From Lunularia cruciata (taxonomy: Eukaryota > Streptophyta > Marchantiopsida > Lunulariales > Lunulariaceae): a stretch of DNA of 64,000 bases. The notes beneath the pieces were generated by a model. The model searched no databases, was not told where the DNA came from, and was given only the letters and a program-made list of their open reading frames with translations. The translations under genes and the position numbers were made by a program. The stretch covers positions 8,375,001 through 8,439,000 of the forward strand of contig OX419758.1 in NCBI GenBank assembly GCA_948567375.1. Reading direction: 5' to 3'. Shown here piece after piece: positions 10,722 through 21,900 of this stretch (its first letter is position 1; each line of letters opens with the position of its first letter).

Positions 10722-11756
10722 TTGACAGTATTTTTCTATCCTTCTTGTTATTCCACTCGGTTTCCCATCCTACTCATTACAAATCAAGGAATTCCTTCAA
10801 TCTTGATTCACCAGAATGCTCCTAAGATATCTCTTTTTAGTCATAGATCAGAGGCTCCGAAGAAGCATGCTGTTGGGCCCAAGCTAATGAGTGAGATCTG
10901 GCCTTACCGGACTCTTACTCTATCATCCCAAGATTCAAAGGAAATATAATGCATAATCCCTATGCTACTACTCGAGGAAATATAATGATTAAAAGGAAAT
11001 ATAATGCATAATCCATATGCTACTACTATTTCCATGATCTAACTATTTCTATGAGGAACCCCAGCTACACCAAGCCCATATATGATATCACAAGCAGTGC
11101 CCATATATGATATCACAAGCAATGCCCATATATGATCAACTACCTGTAGTTTCTCCCACAGTTCCACCCATAGCACCTTTGGCCCTACCCGTTCCCATAG
11201 CTGCGTTGGTTCCCATAACAGCCACTAAAATGGAGGATATCCTACTCAAGTTGGAACGTCTCAAGAATCTTTACTTAGCACAACAACCCCAAGAGAGAAA
11301 TCCGGTTAAATCTACCACCAGGGGAGAAAGATCTTGTACTCACTGCATGGGACTGGACCATACCAATGCTCATTTTGCTAATCCAAACATTCCAAATTTC
11401 TATGTACATTGTGGGAGGTATGGGCATGTCATAGAAAATTGCAAAACACTATGAAGACACCATGAAACTTGGGAGGAAAGTGCACATGCTGTGGATGTTG
11501 TCCCATAGCAGAGCAACTTCAACCACCACTTACAAGACCCTCCTTCCCAAGGTGGATGGGGAAATGGACAAGGACAAGGACCAGACCACCCAGATATGCT
11601 GTCACATTTGCAATGAGAATCATTATGAAAATCAATGCCCTAAAAGCCTGCATGTTGTGCCTTCTGCTCTGGCACACACACTATGGGATAATGCCCAGAC
11701 CTCTAGAACTTTATAACCCAAGCAATGCAGACGCCCATACTAAAAAGTCCACATAA
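10722..11756 (+). pseudogene. Family B gag-like relic with zinc knuckles
   Basis: The frame at 11107-11454 has a Pro/Ala-rich stretch, a helix (MEDILLKLERLKNL), a CTHCMGLDH half-knuckle and then a CX2CX4HX4C knuckle whose first Cys is Tyr (YVHCGRYGHVIENC). After a frameshift, 11462-11716 holds CCHICNENHYENQC, a CX2CX3HX4C knuckle. This is nucleic-acid-binding Gag architecture. The upstream frame from 10722 is a poorly conserved N-terminal part. Frameshifts and stops make it non-functional. Confidence 0.65.
11073..11132. repeat. 26-bp tandem repeat in family B gag
   Basis: The words cccatatatgatatcacaag and cagtgcccatatatgat recur with a period of about 26 bp, giving two and a half units. The copy at 53270-53310 has one unit fewer. 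Confidence 0.85.
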
Positions 11757-12339
11757 AAATGCTGATCCTAGCGGGACTGTGCATTTCATTAGAGCAGAGC
11801 ATGCTTCTGTTCCAAGAGGTTCCCCCAACCAATGGAAGTGCTATAATAGAGCCAATTATCTTTCTTATGACCTGATCTTGCATGAATGTTGTGCCTGATC
11901 CAAGTAGAACCTCCAATTCCAAGAGCTACTCTGAAATTTCTGATGAAGAAACCGTGTGGGAAGAAACTACTGAACTTGTCTTAGAAATGTACAGGGCAGA
12001 GTCCCTAGGTTTGACACCCTAGCATGGTAGCCACCCACTTCTGTCATACACAACTATGACTTTATGAGTGACTTGGCTATTGCAAAAGCAAACATTACTT
12101 TCAAACAGCACTACAAAATGTTCCATATGGAACCCATGAAACATCAGAACTTTCTATTGAAGGAGCAGCCTATAGAATGCTTCAAAAAACCGCTGATCAA
12201 AGAATCATGCAAAGGTTCTTTGATCACCTAGATTCAACCCCAACTTCAAGTGCGGGCAGCCTGCACTCTTTGACTCAAGGATGCCCACAGACTTTTACAA
12301 TAGAGAGCACCCATGCTAATTGTGTAGACTCTTGAGTCA

Positions 12340-12720
12340 CCAAATCTCCAGATATTGTATGCCAAGTGCTATTATCCCAATATCCTTGTAACAATTAAAG
12401 GCAACGTCATCCCCAACTGTTGCATTGATTATGGGTCTTTAGTAAATATCATGACCAAGGGAGTTATGGAAACATTGGGGCTCAAGGAAATGGCAAGAAA
12501 TTCTACTCTCTTCAAAATGGAAGATGGGAGACAAATCACCCCTTGGCCTATTATAAAAGGTCCACACATTCATTGGCAAGCAGACCTTCTTAATTGATTA
12601 CTTGATCATGGGCATGCCTGCCCTGGCACAATTCCCTGTATTGTTAGGCATCCTGTGGCTGGAAGAAGCTAATATCATCACATCTTTGGCAAATGGGAAA
12701 ATTGGTCTTTAGAAGGAAAT
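12340..12720 (+). pseudogene. Family B aspartic protease relic
   Basis: Retroviral-type protease fold: the catalytic region reads CIDYGSLVNIMTKGVMETLG (expected D-S/T/G-G), followed by a MEDGRQITP strand. After a frameshift it continues with FPVLLGILWLEEAN, corresponding to the usual LLGRPWL segment. In the 54.6 kb copy a TGA stands inside the catalytic loop; in the 48.2 kb copy the loop is frameshifted. So no copy here keeps a clean active site. Confidence 0.7.
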
Positions 12721-15605
12721 CAAAACACTCAATACTTTTGATGTACCCAACAAAACCAATTTCAAGCTCATATCACAAAGGAGTACCAAGTTTCAATATT
12801 AATGTGTGGAGTCCTGGTCATGCTGATAATGATGAAGAACTTGCAGATGCCATCACTAACTTTCTTTTCATAATAGAGGTTGAGATGTGTAGCCTTAACA
12901 CTTGCAAGGTCACAGAAGCCTTCCTCCTTATAGCATTCTCATTGAATTTTCACCAAAATCACAAGAACCATAAAATGTTTTTGACATTCACACTTCCTTG
13001 CTCCTTGACAATACCTCCTTGAACTCAAAGGACAAGTGTAATATCTTGGCTGACCCTCTCTACCAGTGGCTAAACTTCCCCTTGCCTTACTCAAAGGAGC
13101 ATACTTGTGAAACCTCAACTATGTCATGTTTCTACATTGAGGATGATATTGACTGCCAAGATGAGGAAATGATGAGGAATGCCTTCATCTTGAAGGATAT
13201 CTTCATGACAATACCTTTATTCCCCAAATGGATACCATCACCACTTCAGCACTGGACCCAATGTTCCTGCTAAAAAGATAAGCAACCACTTCTTGTTTCC
13301 ACAGCTCAATCTATCTCCAACCCAATGACACTCCATTGCTATCACCACCCAACCATTACTTTTGAGGTTTTGACCCCAGGGATTATCAATGTCAACCAAG
13401 TGGATGAGGCCAACCAAGCCCTGTGCCACCCCAGGTAAGTAGCAATCTGCATAGTTTTCCTTCCTACCACAACCAACCCTCACACATGATATGCATATGG
13501 ATGTTCTTGTTGCCTTTATTAAGCTCCAATGAGAAACCCTAATTTTTACTTTGGTAGAACAAGTCTACCAATTTTACTTGGCCTTCTTCATTATGGAACA
13601 ACAATAAACCAACATATCTTGTTATAGATAGTTGTCGGTATAAATAAGTTCTCCATGTTATGGACTTGGGGAATTGAGTTTTGCAATCTCTTCAAAACCC
13701 ATTGTGTACAAATAGAAGGATTTCTAAGGAGGACCTCCAGTTAGAGTACCCCACAAGTTAACATATGTAGCAATCAAACTCCCATACTTTTCTTTGAGGT
13801 ATTTAGTGGATTGTTTGAAGCTGGTGAACCAAGGTTTGGCATTGAAACCGCACTTCTGTCATGGACTTTAATATGTTAAAACTAACACTAGAATCCCTTG
13901 GATCCACTAGGATGTCAGGTTGTAGGCTGCCCATAACACCAATATTAGTATAGACCTGTATCTCAGACCATGCCCATCAATACTAAAGTCCATGAGTTAA
14001 GGACCTCATTTTAGCAACTAGGACAAGAACCCATACCAACTTTGTTCCCTCTTTGGAAGTTCCTCTAACAGTCTTTAAGAAGCAAGTGAGGCACTCCAAA
14101 ACATAGCCCTTCAAATATTTGTTGTCCCATGATACTTTGAGCAATTGCATGATGAAGTGCTTCGGCAAGAAGTGGGATGTGGATCTCAATGACAAGGAAG
14201 AAGACTCTAGTGATCCCAACAATCTTGGGGTTGTTGCATATGTACTTGAGTAAAAGAAACCAAGAGTTAAGGGACTGCATGTATGCTATCACTTAGATCT
14301 TAGAACTTACTTCAAGGTAAGAAGTCCAATAATTCTTGTAGTTGTACATGAAAATTTTTGTTATGTACTTAGACCAGATAAAATTCCTCATGCATCAAAT
14401 TGCTTCAAAAACCATGCAAGGCTGATGGTTCCAACTGACAACCTATTATGTTGATTGTCCCTTAGTATTGTGCCTCCAGCAACCAATGTCAAAGACATGA
14501 AATTTACTGAGCTCCACACGGTTTTGGATGCTCTTCCTAGATGCCTTAAGGAGATATTGAAGAGAAGGTTGGACTTGGAGGTGCTGTGCGCTTACAACAT
14601 CTGGCACTCCACTTATGATAAGAAGCCACATTGCTGGCCAGAGGTACAAGCCTGCCCCATTAGAGTATGGGAGACAATGGATATGCTAGAAGTATGCTTA
14701 GAGTAGTGGTATACAACTCAAGACCTAGTTGTTTTCCAAGCAGTTGTATATTACAAGACCCTAGCTCAATTACATCACCACTTGGGTCATGGTGATATCA
14801 AATAAAATGGTACAATCAACCCATTTTGAGCTAAGATCTACAATCTCTCTTTCATGTACCTCTTGGAGCAAGCAAACATGTGGGTTGTTGTCTAGGAAGG
14901 ACCTTAGAGTTGGCCCACATAGATGGATTCATCCAAGTACAGGATACCATCTTCAAGGATTATCAAGAATGAGATCAAATAGGCATCTACTACTAGATGA
15001 GATCCTAGTTCTCCCCTTTTACAAATGAGGGCAAAAAGAAAAAGTAGAATTCAAAAGGGCTTACTTGGAGTGCAAGGACTTAGGAGAGGGCTAGGTCATT
15101 TGGGCAAAGTAGTTGTTGAGGGGTGTGTCAACTATAGGCCAGTTAATGCTCTGGGAATTTGATGCCGGACTTCCATTATGAGAAAGTTGCTATGGGACTC
15201 CCAATATGGGACATTCCTCTAATGGGACTAAGAGCGGTGCGAGATTCCTCTGTATGGGACAAAAAGGAGAGTGGGCAAGATTGTTGTGGGTATGTAAGAT
15301 AGTAGGACAAACTTAGGTAGATAATAAATGGAAGAACATTAATGCAATTAGATAATGTTATCTTGAATAGAATCAAGGCTTAAGAGCCAATTGGGATTTA
15401 TAAGGGGTGGCATTTGATGGAGAAAATTGCCACAAAGAAGTCTTAAGAGAAAAGTAGAAATCTTTTTAAGTTTAAATCCCACTAATATAAAGGAGCTTAG
15501 TCTACTATGGTGGATATCACAACATTTATAATACCAAAGCAGGGTTGCTTGGATGCTAGAGTGGTAGTGTTGGTAGTCATGAGTATTTTGGTAATTATTC
15601 ATGAA
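12721..15605 (+). pseudogene. Family B downstream coding relic, unrecognised
   Basis: Conserved between copies but without a known domain. Acidic segments such as DDIDCQDEEMMRNAF (near 13135-13190) and DLNDKEEDSSDPNNLG (about 14175-14230, also 49935-49990) keep recognisable peptides in copies 1 and 3, so coding ancestry is likely. Later parts (14455-14706) read as a Trp- and His-rich peptide. The last 450 bp resemble noncoding terminal sequence and recur at 50340-50790. No RT, RNase H or integrase motif was found on either strand. Confidence 0.45.
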
Positions 15606-15609
15606 CTAC

Positions 15610-16969
15610 TTGTTGGCGGTTCAATTTTATGTTAGTATTCTTGATCACATGGTCAGACACACATCACTTGCACCATTTGCAATGTCAACAACATTGTGAG
15701 GGCTAGAGATCAAGGTCAAGCAGAGAGGTATAACTTTGAAGTGCAACTCTAGAGTGCTCACTTTTGATGTTGGGCCTTTGAGTTCTTGGTTATGGTGGAT
15801 AGAGGAAGGATAAAAGCATCACCTAGATTCTCTTAGCTAGAGTGATTGTGGCTTGATTGTAATCAATGTATGATTTTTTGCAGAGTATTGAGTGAAGGAT
15901 CAAGTACAAATCTAATTTGAATGTGATCTGAGTGGAAGACTAAACTGATTGTACAAAGAAGCGAGACCATTGGGAATCAAGTATAATAATTGAGGGTGTT
16001 GATGGTATCTTTAAGCCTTGTTGATCATTGGTACATCCAATAATGGTCCAAGATTTCACTAAGATTGATTATGTGTACAAGCACTATACAACTAATGTAG
16101 ATTTGGTAGAGAGGTAGACTATGTGCGGAACAACCAGCCTGATTTATGAGAATTGAGTGAATTTGAGATAATGGGTGTTCAATTTGAGCCTCAGAGGTGA
16201 AATCAAGGTTGATTTAGTGTAAATTGAGCTTGAAGTGCAAAATTGAAGGTGAATTTGGAACCCATCCCCTCAAATTAAGCATTTGGAGATACTCATTATC
16301 TCAATTTGGCTCAAGTTGAGAGTTAGCAAAGGATTTGATGGTCAATTTGGTGGTCAGCCAACTATGACGGAGGTGCATTAGATTGGTGGAAGTTACCCAG
16401 AGCTGGAAGTTGCCAAATTGCCATAGCTATTGCTTGAGTTGGCTAGAGTTGGGTGAAGCTTGGCCAAATTTTGGATAGAGTTTGTGAGGTTTGGAGAGTA
16501 TTCAAATTGTGATTCAAGTGGAATAATGAACTATGATATCAAAGAAGTGAGAGTAGGGAGAAATCAAGTGTATGAATTGAGGTGTTGGAGGCCAGATTTG
16601 GAAACAGTTTGCCAAATTTAGAGAGGGTTAGAATTGTGATTCAAATGGAAGAATAAATTGATTCTATCAAAGAAGTGAGAGTTAGAGGGAAATCAAGTGT
16701 ATGAATTGAGGGTGTTTGTGGTATCTCCAAGCTTGGCTAATAATTGGTATATTTGATTGTGGCCTTAGATTTCTCAAAGAATGATCATGTGTGGAATTCA
16801 AATGGAAGAATAAATTGATTCTATCAAAGAAGTGAGAGTTAGAGTGAAATCAAGTGTAGGAGTTGAGGGTGTTTGTGGTATCTTCAAGCTTGGCTAATCA
16901 TTGGTATATTTGGTTGTGGTCTTAGATTTCTCAAAGAGTGATCATGTGTGGAAACCTTGTGTTGGGCTC
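15610..16969 (+). repeat. Family A LTR-like block, copy i
   Basis: LTR/leader sequence of family A in plus orientation. It is the reverse complement equivalent of 35570-36530, sharing the words cacctagattctcttag, cttgattgtaatcaatgt and gtatctttaagcctt. A second copy lies at 17705-18890. It contains a 157-bp tandem duplication (16641-16957). No gag follows; it runs into a family B fragment. Confidence 0.65.
16641..16957. repeat. 157-bp tandem duplication inside family A LTR
   Basis: Units start at 16641 and 16798 (tcaaatggaagaataaattg in both) and run to gatcatgtgtgga. A more diverged third relative starts near 16513, and older paired sub-repeats are seen at the same place in all family A copies (near 7/111, 18405/18538 and 59970/60080). 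Confidence 0.88.
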
Positions 16970-17704
16970 AAGGAAATGGCAAAAGATTCCCTAAAAATGG
17001 CAGATGGGAAACAAATCACTCCCTTGGCCTATTATCATAGGTCCACATTGTCATCTGCAAGCAAACCTTCTTAATTGATTACTTGATCATGGAAATGCCT
17101 ACCTTGGCACAAGTCCCCCTATTGTTAGGCATCTTGTGGATGGTAAAAGCTAATATCATCACATCTTTGGAAAATGGGAAAATTGATCTTTGGAGGGAAA
17201 TCAAAACACTCAATACTTTTGATGTACCTAAAAAACCAATTTGAAACTTGGATTAGGAAGGAGAATAGAGTTTCAACATTGATGCATGAAGTCTTGCTTA
17301 TGCTGGCAGTGATGAAGAACTTGCAAACTCCATCACTAATTGTCTATTCATAATAGAGGTTGAGATATATGGATGAACCACACCCAAGGTCATTGAAGCC
17401 TTCCTCTTGATAGCATTCTCATTGACTTTTCACCAAAACCACAAGAGCCACAAAATGTTCTTGACATGTCTGCTTCCTTGACCCTTGACAACACTTTCTT
17501 GAACTCAAAGGATGAATGCACTAGCTTGGCTGATCCTATCTACCTATGGCTAATGTTTCCTTTCCCTTAAGCACAAAGGAGCAAACTTGTAAAACCTCAA
17601 TTGTGTCATGTTTCTACACTGAGGATGATATTGACTGCCAAGATGAGGAAATTCATGAGGAATGCCTTCATCTTGAAGGATACCTTAATGACAATATGCT
17701 GAGC
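16970..17704 (+). mobile_element. Family B fragment, copy 2
   Basis: Corresponds to the protease tail and DDIDCQDEE region of copy 1 (12480-13215), frameshifted throughout. It sits between two family A LTR-like blocks. Both edges are abrupt, at about 16968 and 17704. Confidence 0.75.
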
Positions 17705-18890
17705 TAGGATAGAAATATCACCTAGATTCTCTTAGGTAGAGTGAGTGTGGCTTGATTGTAATCAATGTATGAGTTTTTGCAAAGTATTGAGTGAAGGATC
17801 AAGTACAAATCTAATTTGAATGTGATTTGAGTGGAAGACTAAACTGATTGTACAAAGAAGCGAGAGCCAAAGGGAATCAAGTATAATAAATGAGGGTGTT
17901 GATGGTATCTTTAAGCCTTGTTGATCATTGGTACATCTAATAATGGTCCAAGTTTTCCCTAAGAGTGATTATGTGCAAAGCACTATACAACTAATGTAGA
18001 TTTGGTAGTGAGGTAGACTATGTGCAGAACAATGAGCTAAATCTATGAGTATTGAGTGAATTTGAGATAATGGGTGTTCAATTTGAGCCTCAGAGGTGAA
18101 ATCAAGGTTGATTTAGTGTAAATTGAGCTTGAAGTGCAAAATTGAAGGTGAATTTGGAACCCATCCCTTCAAATTAAGCATTTGGAGATACTCATTATCT
18201 CAATTTGGCTCAAGTTGAGAGTTAGCAAAGGATTTGATGGTCACTTTGGTGGTCAGCCAACTATGACGGAGGTGCATTAGATTGGTGGAAGTTACCCAGA
18301 GCTGGAAGTTGCCAAATTGCCATAGCTATTGCTTGAGTTGGCTAGAGTTGGGTGAAGCTTGGCCTAATTTTGGATAGGGTTTGTGAGGTTTGGAGAGTGT
18401 TCAAATTGTGATTCAAGTGGAATAATGAAGTAATTCTATCAAAGAAGTGAGAGTAGAGAGAAATCAAGTGTAAGAACTGAAGTGTTGGAGGCTAGATTTG
18501 GAGAGAAATTGCTAAATTTGGAGAGGGTTAGAATTGTGATTCAAATGGAAGAATAAATTGATTCTATCAAAGAAGTGAGAGTTAGAGGGAAATCAAATGT
18601 ATGGATTGAGGGTGTTTGTGGTATCTCCAAGCTTGGCTCATAATTGGTATATTTGATTGTGGCCTTAGATTTCTCAAAGAGTGATCATGTGTGGCAACCT
18701 TGTGTGAGTTGATGCAAATTTGGCAGTGAGGCAAATAGTGTACGGAAACTCTTGCTAAATTTATGAGAATTGCAACAATTTGAGATAGTTGAAGTTGAGC
18801 CCAAGAGTTGAAGCAAGGTCAATTTGGTACACAATATGCACAACAAGATTTGAACCCAAGATCTTTGGTATCATGCATACATACATCACT
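17705..18890 (+). repeat. Family A LTR-like block, copy ii
   Basis: Near-parallel copy of 15820-16975, including an almost identical stretch at 18060-18400 versus 16160-16500. It extends to the start of the tRNA-like segment (ttgaacccaagatctttgg, 18850-18868), where similarity stops. Confidence 0.7.
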
Positions 18891-19300
18891 ATACAACATT
18901 AATCACTGTCAACATCATACACTATAGAAACACAACTCACACATAAGTCATACATAGACTCTAAAGTGCCACAATTGCCCCCCTTGTTGGCGGTTAGGTC
19001 CCTCTATCTCCAGATAGCCATCTACTCCAAGTATATGGTATACCCTATGATGGGAAAGATCAGGAGGCCGGGTGCTACGGAGCCCCATTGTTAGTTGCCC
19101 GTCTACAATCCATACCATATAAAGAATGAACTAACTATAGGTCAAGTACATCTAGGACATAACCATTGTCCTTGAGGAACAATCGTGAGAGGAGGAGTGA
19201 AACATGCCATATGCCATCCTCTCAAACAACTATCACACACTAACATAATAGTAGCTCCACCAGAAGAGCCACATAACATACACCTCAAGCTTGCATAAAC
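18891..19300 (-). mobile_element. 3' end region of element A' (PPT-like tract and LTR remnant)
   Basis: On the minus strand a purine tract, AACAAGGGGGGCAATTG, lies at 18964-18980 and is followed by TGGCAC..., a plausible polypurine tract/LTR boundary. Only about 90 bp of LTR-like sequence remains before the oppositely oriented family A block. 18990-19300 is the decayed end of pol. Boundary assignment is tentative. Confidence 0.4.
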
Positions 19301-20300
19301 AAGTGCCAAGCTTGGGTCCGTAGTACCATCAATGTTTAGGAGGTGTTATAGCGCACATGATCCTTCCAAACAACACCATCATGTCTTTCTAACACAAGGA
19401 CTCTAGATGGCAAAACCTCACACACTCTCAAGATAGTGCGGCCTAGCAAAACATCAAGTGTCATTGGTGCTATTTGCTGTAGATATACATAGTCTCTTGG
19501 ATGAAATTGATGGATTGAGGGTCTATAACCTCCTCCTCAAATGGTAGCATAACGTAAAGTTTCTCTATGCTGAGCAATCGCCAAGTTCTCAAAGGCTATT
19601 GGAATCACTCTCCAAAAGATCTCTACCCTGATGTTTATCCATACATTGAGGCCATCCAAGTCCAAAAATATAATAGCATCTTGATAAATGGCTGCATGTA
19701 AATCTGGATTCTTGTCCATAGAGTAGAAATTATGGAGAGAAGGATGCTAAAGAGGCTTGCCGGCTGAGCCGATAGCCCATGGCCAACCAAGGTAACTAGA
19801 GATCCCAATCTCCCAAGTGGCCTCTCTGCAAACCATGCTTTTGCAATCCTCTCTTCATCACCTGAACCACTCTCTCTGCTAAGCCATCTACCTAAGGGTG
19901 ATATCGGGATGTAATATGATGATCAATCAAAACCTTGTCGTACAAGAGCTGAAACTCCACCAAGAACTCTGTACCCTAATCAGTCAAAACCTCAGCTGGT
20001 GCACCAAAATGACTAAGAACTTGATCCAAGAACAAGTAAGTTGTTCCTGCACTAGACTTGTCAGGAAGTACCACCAACTCAATCCACTTGGAGAAGTGCT
20101 CCACCGTCACCAAAACATACCAATGATGTCTCACAATCAGCGGTAAAGGTCCAGCAAAGTCCAAAGTCCAAAGTCTAACCGGTAACCCAATCCCATGATA
20201 GGTAATGGGTGTAACTATGGCGTAGGAGCATTGGATGATGCTCTAACTCGGTCACAAACCACACATCTGGCAACAAACTGCTATACCTTGGTCTGCATAC
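19300..20300 (-). pseudogene. A' integrase relic
   Basis: Zinc-binding CVVC lies near 20255-20275. The catalytic core has MDFAGPLP near 20160 (first Asp), VLTDQGTEF near 19970-19990 (second Asp) and a HPxVDGLAER stretch near 19880-19905 (Glu). A GYRxSxQASL segment follows, then a C-terminal part with AQHRETLRYA (19537-19719) and a decayed region near 19320-19430. It would insert cDNA into the genome. In-frame stops and frameshifts inactivate it. Confidence 0.75.
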
Positions 20301-20849
20301 CGCGCCACCAATAATGACTCTAGAGTAAGCTATATGTATGCTTTACTCCAAAATGTCCTAGCTCCTCATGAGCATGACGGGCCAATTGTGGTCTCTAAGA
20401 TGGAAGTCATATTACTCACACTCTACCATCCTCCCATACATGCAAAAGATGTCTACCCTCCAATCTGAACTGTATGGCTTGCTGAAGAACACAGTCTCTC
20501 TCCTTGGCCCCAACTGTGGCACCCACAACACTAGTGCAAAGATAGTCCATCACTAAGATATCATCATGAATGTCTTGCTGAACTGTACCAATATCTTCAC
20601 TCTATGGATCTATGACCTTAATAACTCCTCATGTATGCATTGAGAGAGATACCACCAAAGCCTCTAAAAATATACACAGAAAGGCCAATGCATGCCAACC
20701 TGGCACCATGTCCTTATCTGTCTCACCATGCCAATGTGGTCTGGTCTGATCTTGCTAGTTGGGACATGGATTTTGACTCAACCCATCTGGATCATGGTTC
20801 ACCACTCCAAGTCTGTGAACAACCGTGAAATCATACTCCTGTAAAATCA

Positions 20850-21112
20850 GAGCTCATTGTGCAAGCTTCCCTAAAAGCTTGTCGGACTCCATCAACCACT
20901 TTAGTGGCTGATGATCAGTGATGAGAGTGAAGGGGTTACCAAATAGGTTACATAAAAAATATGCTATTACCCAAACTGCTACCAAGCACTCCCCCTCATA
21001 TGAACTATACCTTGCCTCCATTGAATTGTTGGAGCGACTAGCATAGGCCACCACAAACTCCTTCCTCTTATCATCATGTTGGGTGAGCACCGCTCCAAGC
21101 CCCAACATACTC
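20850..21112 (-). pseudogene. A' RNase H relic
   Basis: Contains GLGAVLTQHDDKRKEFVVAY, ARYSSYEGECLVAVW (catalytic Glu region) and FTLITDHQPLKWLM (third Asp), as in gypsy-type RNase H. It lies directly downstream of the RT relic on the minus strand. The frame is open for about 84 codons only. Confidence 0.8.
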
Positions 21113-21149
21113 CAATCAGTATGAACTTGAAATGGTCATTCTTTGATCG

Positions 21150-21900
21150 GTCTCCTCAAAATAGGGCAAATGCAAATGTCTCCTTGAGCTCTACAAAATC
21201 TCTCTCATGCTCATCTTCCCAACACCACTCTTGTGTAAGCTTGCTCAGCTTTGTCAAGACCTTGGCAATGACACTAAATCCTCTAACATAGCAGTGATAG
21301 AAGTTTACCAACCCAAGGAATGCTTGCACTCTACTCACATCCGTAGGAATATGTGCAATAGCCTCCACCTTGGTCTGTTGAACACCAAGTCCTCCATGGT
21401 AGATAGTGTGACCCAAATATTCAACCTGCTTGTGGAAGAATCTACACTTCCCAAGATGTTATTTGAGTCCATGAGATCTCAACCTCTCAAACACCTCCAA
21501 CAATTGTCTTTCATGCTCCTCCACAATAGTGCTATAGACCAAAAAGTCATCAATATAGCATTGAGCAAAATCCTATCCAACTAGGATCCCATCCATGACC
21601 CTTTGGAACTCAATAGGAGCATTTTTTTAACCCAAATGGTAAGAACCTCCATTGATATAACACATCCTTGCCATGAGGATCAATAGCCCAAACTGCTATC
21701 TTGCACTTATCTTCCTCCCTAATTGGCAATTGATGATATCCCGCTTGAAGATCCAAAGTACTGAAGACCTTTGCATGCCCAATTGTATCAAAAATCTCCT
21801 CTAGTGTAGGCATGGCCTACCAATCAGCCCTAGTTTGTCGGTTGATAGGATGGTAATCTCCACACATTCGCCTATTTGTGTAGTTGCCATGCATATCCTT
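21150..21900 (-). pseudogene. A' reverse transcriptase relic
   Basis: Palm motif A, FSTLDLQAGYHQLP, lies within 21610-21813, and FLPFGLKK follows. The catalytic box YIDD is at 21546-21557 (CYIDDFLVYS). Thumb/connection LGLVNFYHCYVRGFS lies within 21156-21416. Frames shift between these blocks. The order on the minus strand is correct, so this is one decayed RT rather than separate pieces. Confidence 0.82.

Larger units (their letters stand above)
10680..15605 (+). mobile_element. Family B retroelement, copy 1 (gag-protease type)
   Basis: The longest copy of a repeat also present at 16970-17700, 47395-50800, 52875-55320 and 62282-64000. Order: Pro-rich gag region, several zinc knuckles, retroviral-type aspartic protease with a following LLGxxWL strand, then about 2.5 kb of decayed coding sequence with no recognisable RT, RNase H or integrase. 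Its termini are not defined; no LTR pair was found by eye. It could be a non-autonomous gag-protease element or one whose RT was lost in every copy here. Confidence 0.65.
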
